Source of the DNA: Desulfovibrionaceae bacterium
GTDB taxonomy: Bacteria > Desulfobacterota > Desulfovibrionia > Desulfovibrionales > Desulfovibrionaceae
Length of the DNA stretch: 64,000 nt
NCBI GenBank assembly: GCA_029008115.1
Contig: JAQXJC010000034.1
Location: 1 to 64,000, forward strand
Reading direction: 5' to 3'
Below the pieces are notes generated by a model, which saw only the letters and a program-made list of their open reading frames with translations, was not told the origin of the DNA and made no database searches. The position numbers and the translations under genes are program-made. This document shows, piece by piece, positions 34,201-42,915 of the stretch (the stretch's first letter is position 1; each line of letters opens with the position of its first letter).

Positions 34201-34734
34201 CCTGGAGCCGAACACGGAAAACCACGGCGTCCAGATGTGGGCGGGGATGAGCACGGCCCGTTCCGAGCATTCCAGCGCCGCTTCCAGAAGATCGCGGGAA
34301 TCCAGTCCCAGAATGGGGCGTCCGTCGGAGGCAAGGTTGCCTATGCCCGCAAGCCGCTGTGAAAATCGTTCCGCCGCGTCCATATCCGGCATGAAGACAA
34401 GATTGTGCACCTTGCGGACCTTGCCGTGGCGTTTATAGATGGAACTGATTTCCGTCTGTAGCAGGAAGAGCGGCTCCGGTGCGTCCAGCCGCATGCCATC
34501 CGGCAGGGCATCTTCGAGGGAGGCCGGCTCGCGCAGGCGGTACAGGCCGGTATGCTCATCGCGCATGAGCATTTCCCGCAGCTCTGCCCGCCATGCCGGA
34601 TGGGTGAAGTCCCCGGTGCCCAGCACGTGAACGCCCTTGATCATGGCCCATGCGGCCAGCGAGCGGGCGGTGAGCCTTTTGCTGGTGGCGCGGGAAAAGC
34701 GGGAATGGATGTGCAGATCGGCGGTAAAGAGCAT
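31255..34734 (-). CDS. Endonuclease Q-like PHP nuclease fused to a UvrD/Rep (SF1A) helicase
   Basis: A single 1159-residue protein. Residues 1-445 resemble Endonuclease Q, which nicks 5' of deaminated bases: the PHP metal motif LHIHSRFS, GTGDFTHP, SNSDAHSG and the zinc-binding segment with GHRDC (Cys289) and LCPVCGRPLTVGVLHRV (Cys305, Cys308). Residues 446-520 are a Gln/Pro/Ala linker. Residues 525-1159 are a complete SF1 helicase: AGPGAGKT (545-552), VDEVQDLSP, GDPDQSIYAFRG, LTLHASKGLEF and LLYVGITRA. Base repair with coupled unwinding is inferred. Each half matches a known family, so a frameshift artefact is unlikely; the fusion is genuine in this sequence. Confidence 0.85.
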   Translation of the reverse strand: MLFTADLHIHSRFSRATSKRLTARSLAAWAMIKGVHVLGTGDFTHPAWRAELREMLMRDEHTGLYRLREPASLEDALPDGMRLDAPEPLFLLQTEISSIYKRHGKVRKVHNLVFMPDMDAAERFSQRLAGIGNLASDGRPILGLDSRDLLEAALECSERAVLIPAHIWTPWFSVFGSRSGFDSLEECFDDLTPHIFALETGLSSDPAMNRLWSRLDGYTLISNSDAHSGENLAREVNCLRGTPGYDAIFAAMRANARGEHPANADCVWAGTAEFFPEEGKYHLDGHRDCHVVLDPRTERTPGDLCPVCGRPLTVGVLHRVLDLADRTTPRTAREMGEPDSASLIPLPEILGELCGAAARSRKVASLHRRALEALGPEMSILLHADVADIRQYWEPLGEAVARMRAGRVIRQGGFDGQFGTVRVFTPQEAAEFTVTGRGTRALLLPMPTPRQRTSALPVTAANRQDSLPAAACPDAAAPLQSSQERQTAVPPTSPADTGTVLPAPQAGDCSDAPGTSLPLELGGVIYSPAQARAIVAGPEPVLVLAGPGAGKTRVLVGRALRLLAQGCPADALLAVTFTCRAAQEMQRRLRDARGAAGGLPCCDTLHALALRALAPAGGQPPLVLDEQAAAALFAQADAQASALALAAPDTKRGTAARLRWDALQLARETLAPLPDDLADSARRYAERKRALGVLDYTDLLEQWLRLAEEEHAAGRPPRWRHLLVDEVQDLSPLQLRLLTMLLPPDGTGFFGIGDPDQSIYAFRGAQPDVPGQLGAHWPRLRELHLRESYRAAPCILACAHAALEREAHGGRLSSRRTDRGVACAFSAPSGAEESRWIARQISGLLGRTSHTLLDEDRHEAAATARRARRADTAAQEAALAAMQGTLAPGDIAVLTRLRAQIPLMGRALDEYGIPWSAVRESPCWQDARVARVVQEAARALGLDAEAAELAAHGMPELPPLSLPRTPVDWKRGPAALPEAMPGAFDPFFATSPAWRALDAAWRDCGQDWRALLELLRRQQEDDLLRDASQHVRLLTLHASKGLEFRAVFLPALEDGLLPLRRELLFPPDEESGAPSAQEAAAAPVATGEDHAEERRLLYVGITRAADAVFLSHAAARRLYHKEYALAPSPFLKPVLPLCRTTALHARSMKQARQLSLLQV

Positions 34735-34827
34735 GGCGGCCTCGCGGGGGGGAGCAGGATGCGGTCAGCATAGCTGTGCCTCCGGCTCTTGTAAACGGCG
34801 GTGTCAGGGGGGGATGCCGTCCGTCTG

Positions 34828-35691
34828 TCACCTCAGCCAGGGACAGAAGGTGGCGGCTGCCGGAGCATGGATGCCCTGACGGGCCGCCGCCGCATCCGCA
34901 TGCAGGATGAGCGGCGCTTCCACGCGCACATCGTCGCGGGCACCCTTGCGGGCTTCCGCCAGCAGGCAGTGCGCCGGCCTGTCCGGCAGGGCGTGCACCC
35001 AGCGCAGGCGCCGCAGGCCCAGTCCGGCTGCCGTCAGTGCCGCCAGCAGACGCGGCAGTCCCGAGGCCGAGAAAATACAGCAGTACCGGCCGTGATGCCG
35101 CAGCATGGCGGCCGCCGCCCGCGCAAAGGTCAGGGCGGGATCGCGCAGGCCGTCCGTCAGCGCGCCGCGCCGCAGGGCCGTGCCGGGGAGCCGGCCCTCC
35201 CGCGCCATGCGCCAGGGCGGATTGGCCATGACAAGATCGTGCCTGCCATACTGGCCTGAAACAGTGGTGTCGATGTCCATGCAGACGGCTGCCAGGCGAT
35301 GGCATAGTCCCAGCGTGGTGAAGTTGGCTGCCGCTGTTTCCGCCAGTATGGGCGCGCGCTCAAATCCTGTGCCGCAGATGTCGGCACGGCACAGGGCCAG
35401 CCCGGCCAGAGACGCGCCGCAGCCGGTGCCCAGTTCCGCCACGCGGACGCACGGCGTCCGTGCGCGGGCCGGCCCTGTGCCTGGGCCGGAAGATGCCGCC
35501 GGTGCATCAGACGGCATGCCGGAGGGGGAGAAGGTCTGCCGCGCGGCGCCGGGGACGGCTGGCAGGCAGTCCGCCGCCCAGGCTGCAAGCAGCAGAGCAT
35601 CCAGTCCGAAGCGGTATGCGCCGTCAGGCTGCGCCAGGCCGCGCGGAAAGGCCGCCCGCGCGGCGGCAATGGCGGCGGAGCAGGGCATCAT
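34828..35691 (-). CDS. TrmN6/YfiC-like SAM-dependent N6-adenine methyltransferase
   Basis: A 287-residue enzyme probably acting on tRNA or protein. The N-terminal YRFGLDALLLAAWA and the SAM site VAELGTGCGASLAGLA match the family. The catalytic motif NPPW sits in DLVMANPPWRMA. TrmN6 modifies A37 of tRNA1(Val) in E. coli; the substrate here is inferred. Residues about 50-80 form a Pro/Ala/Ser-rich insertion (SGPGTGPARARTP) between the first block and the SAM motif, which enlarges the protein beyond the usual 240-250 residues. Adjacent ATGs at 35691 and 35688 are equivalent starts. It lies 93 bp upstream of the EndoQ-helicase gene on the same strand. Confidence 0.75.
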   Translation of the reverse strand: MMPCSAAIAAARAAFPRGLAQPDGAYRFGLDALLLAAWAADCLPAVPGAARQTFSPSGMPSDAPAASSGPGTGPARARTPCVRVAELGTGCGASLAGLALCRADICGTGFERAPILAETAAANFTTLGLCHRLAAVCMDIDTTVSGQYGRHDLVMANPPWRMAREGRLPGTALRRGALTDGLRDPALTFARAAAAMLRHHGRYCCIFSASGLPRLLAALTAAGLGLRRLRWVHALPDRPAHCLLAEARKGARDDVRVEAPLILHADAAAARQGIHAPAAATFCPWLR

Positions 35692-35776
35692 GGCGCTGTC
35701 GCTTCCACAGTCGGGGCGTAGCGGGGCGGACGCGCAGTTCTGGTGTTGCGCGCCCGCCGTTGTCCGCGTTGCGGCA

Positions 35777-37927
35777 TCACAGAAGGGCGCCTTCCCAGTT
35801 GAACAGGCCGTTACGGCGCAGCTCCGGCAGGCCCGGCGGCACGGTTTCCTGAATATGTACGAAGAAGGAGTAGCCGGCGGCCTCCAGATCAGGGCGCTTT
35901 TCCGTCAGGTTGAGCGGCCACCCGGGGTAGAGCCAGACATTGCCGCCGTACTGGCGCGCCCAGAAGATTTCCCCCCTGGGGCTGACAAAGGGCTCGTTGG
36001 CCTTGACGCCATTCATGCCAAAGCGAGAGATGCCCACGGGCCAGAATCCGTCCAGAACAATGCCCAGCGGCAGCGGGCTCTGGCGGGGCAGGGCCAGATA
36101 ATCCTCGCCGGCCAGCTCGGGGCTGACCACAGCAGCGGTGAAGCCCAGCTTCCTGAGCTGGCCCAGCATGCTGCCATTGGCAATGTTGCAGAACGGCCCG
36201 GCCACCAGCTGGCGGCCCTCGCCTTCCGGCACAAGGCGCGCCTGCCACGGATCGTTGCAGACAAAGTGCCGGGCGCCGTTCTGCCAGAGCTGGCGCAGAG
36301 CGCGGGCCAGTCCCTCCTCTTCCTGCGGCCAGACCACGGGCGGCAGCCACCAGGCCACGCGCGGCATGACCGTGCGGGATATGCCCTGCACCGTGCGCGG
36401 CGACAGCCACAGCCCCATGAGGGAACCGCGCCCGCCGCGGGTTTCGCGTCCCTGCGGCAGGCTGGAGCGCAGAGCCATGTCAGGCAGTCTGGAACTGCGT
36501 CCGGCAGGAGCCGGCATGAGCACCTGTCCGTCCACGGGACGGCTCTCGCGCCTGCGGGTGCGGGAAAGCCGTTGCTGCCATTCCGTGAGAATGCGCAGCA
36601 GCTGAGGCTCGCGGCGGTCGATGAGGTATACGGCCGTGCCGGCCCTGGGGGTCTTGTGCACGGGTACGCGGAGCTGGAGCGTACCGGCCTTGGGTGTGCG
36701 GCGCGTGACGGGCAGTGTGGAATGCCAGCGCTCGTCTTCCACGCCTACGCGCAGATAGTCCTGCGGCAGCAGCTCGATATGGGGTTTGATGCAGGGGCGG
36801 CCGTTCTGATCCATACTTACCTTGCCGACAAGCAGGCCGGAGGAGGTCTGTCCGTCCGGCGCGGTCACGCCGCCTTCGCACTGGGGCAGGAAGCGCGCGC
36901 GGGTGACGGGGCGGCCCAGCGCCATGTCCAGAATGCCCTCGGCCATTTTTCGGGCCTGCGGGTCGTGCGGGCTGTCGCGCAGGATGCGGTAGGCCGTGAC
37001 TACATGATAGACATAGTGCGGCCCCTTCTTGCGGCCTTCGATTTTCCAGGAGTTGAGATGCGGCACGTCCGTCAGCGTCTTGGCCAGTACGTCCAGCGAA
37101 AGGTCCATGCAGGAGAAGTAGCGCCCCGCATGCTCCCTGCCGCGCGGGCGGGCCTCCTGCCGGGGACGGGCCTCGCGCGGCGCTCTGCCCGTGCGCTCAA
37201 GGTACTGCCGGCGCGCGGCCTCGCGCTGGCGCTGTTGCTTTTCTTCCGGGCTTTCATACTTGGCGGCGGCGGCGGCGGCAATGCTGCCGCCCTGCTTGTA
37301 GATGCGGCGGCAGGGCTGGACGCAGCGGCCGCGCAGACCGCTCTTGCCGCCCATGTAGCTGGACCAGTAGCAGCGGCCGGAGACGCAGTAGCAGAGGGCG
37401 CCGTGGATGAAGCATTCCAGGTCAAGGCCGTCGGGGCAGGCTTCGCCCATGAAGCGGATTTCATCAATGGAAAGCTCGCGCGGGAGCACGATGCGGCTGG
37501 CGCCCAGCTCCAGCGCCGCGTTCATGGCGGCGGGGTGCGTGGCATTGGACAGCGTGGAGAGGTGCAGCTCGCCGGTGAAGCCGGCCTGCCGGGCCACATC
37601 CAGAAAGGAAAGGTCCTGGACAATGAGTGCGTCGGGCTGCACGTCGCGGGCCAGACGTTTGACAAGATTGTATGCGCTCTGGAGTTCGCCGGGCTTGACG
37701 AGGGTGTTCATGGCCACATGCACGCGGGCGTGCTCCGCATGTGCCAGCTCCACGAGGCGGGCCAGCTCCACCGTGCCGAAGTTGTCGGCCTGCATGCGGG
37801 CGGAGAACTGCTTCAGCCCCAGATAGATGGCGTCCGCGCCGGCGGCCAGCGCCGCCAGAAAACAGGATTCGTCGCCGGCCGGGGCCAGTATTTCCGGGCG
37901 GCGGGGAGTGTCGGTGGATTGCGTCAT
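35777..37927 (-). CDS. Peptidase U32 family protein (RlhA/YhbU-like)
   Basis: A 716-residue cytosolic protein. The N-terminal half is a TIM-barrel-like U32 domain (EILAPAGDESCFLAALAAGADAIYLG, core LAPAGDESCF) with the family signature LECFIHGALCYCVSGRCYWS and a following GRCVQPCR, giving the cysteines for an iron-sulfur cluster. RlhA of this family hydroxylates C2501 of 23S rRNA; others act in ubiquinone or tRNA modification. The precise role here is open. An Arg/Gln-rich insertion (about residues 225-280) separates the halves, and the C-terminal half is a second domain of unknown role. The start at 37927 (MTQSTDTPRR) follows AGGGAAG. Confidence 0.85.
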   Translation of the reverse strand: MTQSTDTPRRPEILAPAGDESCFLAALAAGADAIYLGLKQFSARMQADNFGTVELARLVELAHAEHARVHVAMNTLVKPGELQSAYNLVKRLARDVQPDALIVQDLSFLDVARQAGFTGELHLSTLSNATHPAAMNAALELGASRIVLPRELSIDEIRFMGEACPDGLDLECFIHGALCYCVSGRCYWSSYMGGKSGLRGRCVQPCRRIYKQGGSIAAAAAAKYESPEEKQQRQREAARRQYLERTGRAPREARPRQEARPRGREHAGRYFSCMDLSLDVLAKTLTDVPHLNSWKIEGRKKGPHYVYHVVTAYRILRDSPHDPQARKMAEGILDMALGRPVTRARFLPQCEGGVTAPDGQTSSGLLVGKVSMDQNGRPCIKPHIELLPQDYLRVGVEDERWHSTLPVTRRTPKAGTLQLRVPVHKTPRAGTAVYLIDRREPQLLRILTEWQQRLSRTRRRESRPVDGQVLMPAPAGRSSRLPDMALRSSLPQGRETRGGRGSLMGLWLSPRTVQGISRTVMPRVAWWLPPVVWPQEEEGLARALRQLWQNGARHFVCNDPWQARLVPEGEGRQLVAGPFCNIANGSMLGQLRKLGFTAAVVSPELAGEDYLALPRQSPLPLGIVLDGFWPVGISRFGMNGVKANEPFVSPRGEIFWARQYGGNVWLYPGWPLNLTEKRPDLEAAGYSFFVHIQETVPPGLPELRRNGLFNWEGALL

Positions 37928-38111
37928 GGTCTTGGCTTCCCTGAAAAGGATGGGCGTGATTGCGGAAAAAAAGAAATAGTAGGGCAGAAGCCCGCGCACC
38001 GCAAGAGGCGGCAAGGCACCAGGGCGTCGGACTTGCCTTTTCAGTGCCTGTGCGGTATGTTAAAAGACTTGAAATTCCCTGAACATCCGCGTTTTCAGGA
38101 GGCACGGACGT

Positions 38112-39017
38112 ATGAGCCAGGAAAAAACCGCCGGTGATCCGCAGGATGCCGGCTCCAGAAGCAGCGCTGTGAAGGGCGCTGCGGCAAAGGCGGCGGAAGC
38201 CGCCGGCAGGGCCAGGGAGCAGGCCGCCGCATCCGTCAGCTCCGTATGGATGGAAAGCCAGCACAAGGATTTGATATTCTATCTTGCCGTGGCCATCTTC
38301 ATGCTGGAACTGATTGTGGGCGGGGTGGCCTTTTTCTATGGGCTGATTCATGCCACCCCCGATCCGCTGGGCGGGCCGCCGAAGTTTCAGTTCCCGTGGC
38401 TGGCATACCTGCTGGCGGCGGTGCTGGCTCCTGCCGCGCTGCTGCTGATTGTCCACCTTGCCGGCGTGGGCCTGTTCCGCTCCATCAATAAGGACAGGGA
38501 GCAGGATGAGGCCTGGCGGCAGGATTTGCCCGAGCGCATGCGCAAGGTCTTTGCCATCATTCAGGGAGCGCCCACCGTGGTGCTGCTGGTGGGGCTGATG
38601 CTGCTGGGCGCGGCGCTCTTCTACATCGATGGGGCCATGAACGCTCTCTTCCGGCTGGGAGCGGCGGCGGAACCTTACCTGCCGTGGATTATTGCCGGCG
38701 TGGTGCTCTCGTGGTGCGTGGCCTTTGTGGGGCGCACCTGGCTGCGCTACCGCAGCCGGCGGCTGGAGGAGGAATATGCCTTCCGCCGCGAAGTATTTGA
38801 AAAGACCGGCATGGTCATTGTGGAGCGCGGGGCCATGCAGCTGCCGCCCGCCATGGCCGAAAGCGCGCAGGTGCTCCCCGCCGCCGGGAGCGGGAACGGC
38901 GCGCTGCCTCCCGGCGTGGTGCCGGACGGCCCCGGCCCCCTGCTGGACGTGACGCCGGAAGAACCGGAGCGGCCGCAGGGCCCGGAAGGGAAAAGCGGCG
39001 GCAATCCGGGCGCATAG
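38112..39017 (+). CDS. Hypothetical inner-membrane protein
   Basis: A 301-residue protein of unknown function. Residues 1-45 are an Ala-rich polar region; four hydrophobic segments follow at about 56-78, 96-120, 153-178 and 194-212; the last 90 residues are polar and Pro/Gly-rich. AGGAGG lies ten bases before the ATG. It is divergent from the U32 gene. No family recognised; the topology suggests a small membrane-domain protein with cytosolic ends. A long hairpin follows. Confidence 0.6.
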   Translation: MSQEKTAGDPQDAGSRSSAVKGAAAKAAEAAGRAREQAAASVSSVWMESQHKDLIFYLAVAIFMLELIVGGVAFFYGLIHATPDPLGGPPKFQFPWLAYLLAAVLAPAALLLIVHLAGVGLFRSINKDREQDEAWRQDLPERMRKVFAIIQGAPTVVLLVGLMLLGAALFYIDGAMNALFRLGAAAEPYLPWIIAGVVLSWCVAFVGRTWLRYRSRRLEEEYAFRREVFEKTGMVIVERGAMQLPPAMAESAQVLPAAGSGNGALPPGVVPDGPGPLLDVTPEEPERPQGPEGKSGGNPGA

Positions 39018-39029
39018 AAGGCCCGCATG

Positions 39030-39062
39030 GCGGCGCGGCACGGGGGATTCCCGCCGCGCCGC
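39030..39062 (+). terminator. Strong hairpin between the membrane protein gene and lepA
   Basis: GCGGCGCGGC (39030-39039) pairs perfectly with GCCGCGCCGC (39053-39062). No T run follows, so its effect on transcription is uncertain. Confidence 0.4.
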
Positions 39063-39180
39063 CGCTGTCCCGGGCCCATGCCGGCCGCATGGACTTCCAT
39101 GCCATTCTCCGCTATGCTTTTCGTCCGCCAGATAACAGATACCGGGGGGAGAGCCCCCTGTCTTTTCATGAAGGAACGCC

Positions 39181-40986
39181 ATGCCCAAGCAGGAACACAT
39201 CCGCAATTTTTGCATCATCGCCCATATTGACCACGGCAAGTCCACGCTTGCCGACCGCATTCTTGAGCTCACCAAGGTTGTCGGCGATCGTGAGAAGCGC
39301 GAGCAGTATCTGGACAAGATGGAGCTTGAGCGCGAACGTGGCATCACCATCAAGGCCCAGACGGTACGCCTGCCCTATGTGGCGAAGGATGGCCGGCGCT
39401 ATGTGCTGAACCTTATCGATACCCCCGGCCATGTGGACTTCCACTACGAGGTTTCGCGCTCGCTGGCCGCCTGCGAGGGGGCGCTGCTGGTGGTGGACGC
39501 CACGCAGGGCGTGGAGGCGCAGACGCTGGCCAATGTGTATCTGGCGCTGGATCACGATCATGAAATCATTCCCGTGCTGAACAAGATTGACCTGCCCAGC
39601 TCCGATGTGGAACGGGTGAAGGCGGAGATTGAAGAGTCCATAGGACTGGACTGCACGGACGCCCTGCCCGTGTCCGCCAAGACAGGCATGGGCGTGGACG
39701 AGGTGCTGGAGGCCATTGTCCACCGCCTGCCCGCGCCGGAGGGCGACCCGGACGCGCCGCTCAAGGCGCTGATCTTCGATTCCTGGTACGATTCCTATCA
39801 GGGCGTGGTGGTGCTGTTCCGCGTCATGGACGGTACCATTGCGGTGAACGACATGGTGCGCCTCATGAGCACGGGCAAGGAGTACGAGGTGCTGCGCCTG
39901 GGGGTGTTCTCGCCCGAGGCCAAGGATGTGCGCAGCCTTTCCGCCGGCGAAGTGGGCTTCCTCTGCGGCAGCATCAAGGAGCTGGGCGACGCGCAGGTGG
40001 GCGATACCATCACGCTGGCCTCGTCGCCGGCGAGTGAGCCCGTACCCGGCTTCAAGGCCGTGCAGCCCATGGTGTTCTGCGGGCTGTATCCCACGGATTC
40101 CGACGACTATGAGAACCTCAAGGTGGCTCTGGAGAAGCTGCGCCTCAACGACGCCGCCTTCTCCTTCGAGCCGGAGACATCGCAGGCGCTGGGCTTTGGC
40201 TTCCGCTGCGGCTTTCTCGGCCTGCTGCACATGGAGATTATTCAGGAACGTCTGGAACGCGAGTTCGAGGTGGGGCTTATTGCCACAGCCCCTTCCGTGA
40301 TCTACCGCGTGGATACGACCGATGGTGGCACGCAGGAAGTGGACAATCCTTCCAAACTGCCCGATCCCGCCCGCATCAAGACCCTGTACGAGCCTTATGT
40401 GAAGATGGACATCCATGTGCCCAATGAATTCGTGGGCAATGTCATGAAGCTCTGCGAGGAGAAGCGCGGCTTCCAGAAGAATCTGCACTATCTGGCCGTG
40501 AACCGTGTGGTGCTGACCTACGAGCTGCCCTTTGCGGAGATCGTGTACGATTTCTTCGACCGGCTGAAGTCCACCACCAAGGGCTATGCCTCCATGGACT
40601 ACACGCCGATAGACTACCGGGAGTCCGATCTGGTGCGGCTGGACATCCTGCTCAACGGCGATCCCGTGGATGCGCTGGCTGTCATTGTGCACCGGGCCAA
40701 GGCCTATCCCTACGGGCGGGCGCTGGCGCTGAAGCTGAAGCGCACCATTCCGCGCCAGATGTTCGAGGTGGCCATTCAGGCGGCCATAGGCAGCAAGATC
40801 ATCGCCCGCGAGACTGTCTCCGCCTTCCGCAAGAATGTGCTGGCCAAGTGCTACGGCGGTGACATTACCCGCAAGCGCAAACTTCTGGAAAAGCAGAAGG
40901 AAGGCAAGAAGCGCATGAAGCGCATGGGGAACGTGGAACTGCCGCAGGAAGCCTTTCTTGCGGCCTTGCAGGTGGGCGATGAATAG
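39181..40986 (+). CDS. lepA: Elongation factor 4 (LepA)
   Basis: Ribosome-dependent GTPase that back-translocates or helps assembly under stress. The 601-residue length and domain layout fit exactly. GTPase motifs are AHIDHGKST (G1), the RGITIKAQ switch, DTPGH (G3) and NKIDLP (G4). The C-terminal LepA-specific domain ([24 protein letters not shown], core [12 protein letters not shown]) and the CTD tail [17 protein letters not shown] are unmistakable. The agmatinase-like gene begins 13 bp later, probably as an operon partner. Confidence 0.98.
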   Translation: MPKQEHIRNFCIIAHIDHGKSTLADRILELTKVVGDREKREQYLDKMELERERGITIKAQTVRLPYVAKDGRRYVLNLIDTPGHVDFHYEVSRSLAACEGALLVVDATQGVEAQTLANVYLALDHDHEIIPVLNKIDLPSSDVERVKAEIEESIGLDCTDALPVSAKTGMGVDEVLEAIVHRLPAPEGDPDAPLKALIFDSWYDSYQGVVVLFRVMDGTIAVNDMVRLMSTGKEYEVLRLGVFSPEAKDVRSLSAGEVGFLCGSIKELGDAQVGDTITLASSPASEPVPGFKAVQPMVFCGLYPTDSDDYENLKVALEKLRLNDAAFSFEPETSQALGFGFRCGFLGLLHMEIIQERLEREFEVGLIATAPSVIYRVDTTDGGTQEVDNPSKLPDPARIKTLYEPYVKMDIHVPNEFVGNVMKLCEEKRGFQKNLHYLAVNRVVLTYELPFAEIVYDFFDRLKSTTKGYASMDYTPIDYRESDLVRLDILLNGDPVDALAVIVHRAKAYPYGRALALKLKRTIPRQMFEVAIQAAIGSKIIARETVSAFRKNVLAKCYGGDITRKRKLLEKQKEGKKRMKRMGNVELPQEAFLAALQVGDE

Positions 40987-40999
40987 CAGGGAGGCACGC

Positions 41000-41863
41000 A
41001 TGACGGCATCCGCATTTCTGGCGTCGGAGTTTGATCCGCAGCCGCAGGACAAGGCACTGTTCCATATCATTCCCGTGCCCTACGAGGCATCCGTTTCCTA
41101 CGGGGGCGGCACGGCGTGCGGGCCGCGGGCCATTCTGGAGGCATCGCAGCAGCTGGAGGCCTGGGACGGCATTTCCAGTCCCGGCGAGCTGGGCTTTTAC
41201 ACGGCGCCGCCCGTGGACTGCGCCGGCGATGCCGTGACGGTGCTGGGGCGTATTGAGAAGGCCGTGGCGACGGCTCTGGGCTACGGGGCCGTGCCTGTGC
41301 TGCTGGGCGGCGAGCATACGGTGACGCTGGGCGCTCTGCGCGCACTGGCCCGGACCGGAGAGCCCTTCGGCGTGGTGCAGTTTGATGCGCATGCGGATTT
41401 GCGCGACGAATACGAGGGCAGCATCTATTCCCATGCCTCTGTCATGTGCCGCGCCGTGAAGGACCTGGGCCTGCCGCTGGCGCAGTTCGGCTGCCGTGAT
41501 TTCTGTCGTGCCGAGGTGGAGAACCGCGCGCAGTGCGGCGTCATCAGTTGGGACGCCGCGCAGCTGGCACGCGAGGGACTGCCCGCTCTGCCCCTCCCCG
41601 AAGATTTTCCCCGGCGCATCTACGTCACCTTTGATGTGGACGGACTGGATGCGTCCATCATGCCGGCTACGGGAACCCCCTCTCCGGGGGGCCTGGGCTG
41701 GTATGACGCCCTGACCCTGCTGGAGCGCTGCATTGCCGGACGCACGGTGGTGGGGTGCGATGTCGTGGAGCTGGCTCCCATTGCCGGGCTGCATTTTGCG
41801 GATTTCACGGCTGCCAGGCTGACGCATGCCATAATGGGCATGACGCAGCGGGCCCGCGGCTGA
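41000..41863 (+). CDS. Agmatinase / ureohydrolase family enzyme
   Basis: A 287-residue manganese ureohydrolase, most like SpeB, which converts agmatine to putrescine and urea. The metal ligands are visible: GGEHTVTLG (His), FDAHADLRD (Asp, His, Asp) and TFDVDGLDAS (Asp, Asp). GGGAGG precedes the ATG at 41000. Substrate choice within the family (agmatine, guanidinobutyrate, arginine) is not fixed by these motifs. Coupled behind lepA by 13 bp. No arginine decarboxylase is in view. Confidence 0.85.
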   Translation: MTASAFLASEFDPQPQDKALFHIIPVPYEASVSYGGGTACGPRAILEASQQLEAWDGISSPGELGFYTAPPVDCAGDAVTVLGRIEKAVATALGYGAVPVLLGGEHTVTLGALRALARTGEPFGVVQFDAHADLRDEYEGSIYSHASVMCRAVKDLGLPLAQFGCRDFCRAEVENRAQCGVISWDAAQLAREGLPALPLPEDFPRRIYVTFDVDGLDASIMPATGTPSPGGLGWYDALTLLERCIAGRTVVGCDVVELAPIAGLHFADFTAARLTHAIMGMTQRARG

Positions 41864-42139
41864 CCGGGCCGGCATGCTGGCTGAAAATTGACAAATTTGT
41901 GCTTTTCGGCTCACAAAAATGTGTATCTGGCAGGGCATATACCTGATGCCCCAGCGCGTTTTTTGCGTTGATTTTGTAAGAAAGTGCAATAAATTTCCAT
42001 AGGATATGAGGATATGTCCCCGCGCCGTGGCGGCTGGCATTCAGCGCTTGCATATCCCCTGTCTTTGCAGTAGTCTTGTGAAAAATAGGGCATATAGAAG
42101 ACAGGTACAGCATGTCGGCTGTACATGGGTGAAAAAAGA
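41864..42139 (+). promoter_or_regulatory. AT-rich leader of rex with promoter-like and half Rex-site elements
   Basis: This 276-bp gap contains TTGACA at 41888-41893, an inverted pair TTGTG-N10-CACAA at 41897-41916, and TTGTGAAAAAT at 42076-42086 next to a possible -10 (TATAGA). A Rex operator is TTGTGAANNNNTTCACAA: the first pair has spacing ten rather than eight, and the second shows only the left half. Autoregulation by Rex is plausible but not proven. Confidence 0.4.
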
Positions 42140-42793
42140 ATGAATACAAGACCGCTGAAGAGCAAGCATATCCCAAGAGCCACCATCCGCCGTCTGGCGA
42201 CCTATGTGCAGGTGCTGGAAAGCCTGCAACTGGAAGGTGTGGAAGTGATCTCTTCCAACCCTCTGGCGGAGGCATGCGATGTCAATGGCTCGCAGGTGCG
42301 CAAGGACCTGGCGTACTTCGGGGAATTCGGCATCCGGGGAGTCGGCTATCAGGTAAAGCCGCTGATCTCCTCCATCAAGGAAGCTCTGGGCGTGGATCGG
42401 GAATGGCGCATGGCGCTAGTGGGCGTGGGCAATCTTGGCACCGCCCTGCTGAACCATACGGAGTTCAGGGCGCGCGGCTTTAATATCATGGCCATCTTTG
42501 ACTGCAATCCCTTCAAGATTGGCAAGATTGTCTGCGGGCTGGAAGTCTACTGCACCAAGTATATGAAATCCATGGCGGAGGAGCTGGGCCTTGAGATGGG
42601 CATCATCACGACGCCGCCGGAGCGTGCGCAGCGCGCGGCCCAGCATCTGGTGGATGCCGGCATCACCTCCATTCTGAATTTCTCCTCCGCGCGGATCAAG
42701 GTTCCGGATCACGTGCAGGTGGAATATGTGGATTTCTTCCATCAGCTGTACACTGTGGCCTTCAATGCCTCCCAGAACAGGATGGGGCGCTAG
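42140..42793 (+). CDS. rex: Redox-sensing transcriptional repressor Rex
   Basis: NADH/NAD+-responsive repressor that in sulfate reducers controls energy metabolism genes. The 217 residues contain a winged-helix N-terminus (RATIRRLATYVQVLESL, NGSQVRKDLAYFGEFG) and a Rossmann NADH-binding domain with GVGNLGTALL. The block ISSNPLAEACDVNGSQVRKDL is typical. I chose 42140 because GGGTGA lies at a good distance; the ATG at 42125 lacks a ribosome site. A terminator follows immediately. Confidence 0.95.
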   Translation: MNTRPLKSKHIPRATIRRLATYVQVLESLQLEGVEVISSNPLAEACDVNGSQVRKDLAYFGEFGIRGVGYQVKPLISSIKEALGVDREWRMALVGVGNLGTALLNHTEFRARGFNIMAIFDCNPFKIGKIVCGLEVYCTKYMKSMAEELGLEMGIITTPPERAQRAAQHLVDAGITSILNFSSARIKVPDHVQVEYVDFFHQLYTVAFNASQNRMGR

Positions 42794-42818
42794 TCCCGCC
42801 CTGCCCGTCGGCTTCGAT

Positions 42819-42843
42819 GCGCGGCATGTGCCGCGCTTTTTTT
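42819..42843 (+). terminator. Rho-independent terminator after rex
   Basis: GCGCGGC (42819-42825) pairs with GCCGCGC (42830-42836), loop ATGT, followed by seven T. Confidence 0.9.
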
Positions 42844-42915
42844 ATGCTTTCGGCGTGGGGGGAGAATGGCGCCAGGGTGCCGTTTCACCAGTCACGCCAG
42901 CCACAGGAGGTTCCC

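Noticed and set aside
42844-42915. Cobalamin riboswitch before cobS
   Set aside because: The leader is about 70 bp and lacks the B12 box and the long multi-stem layout.
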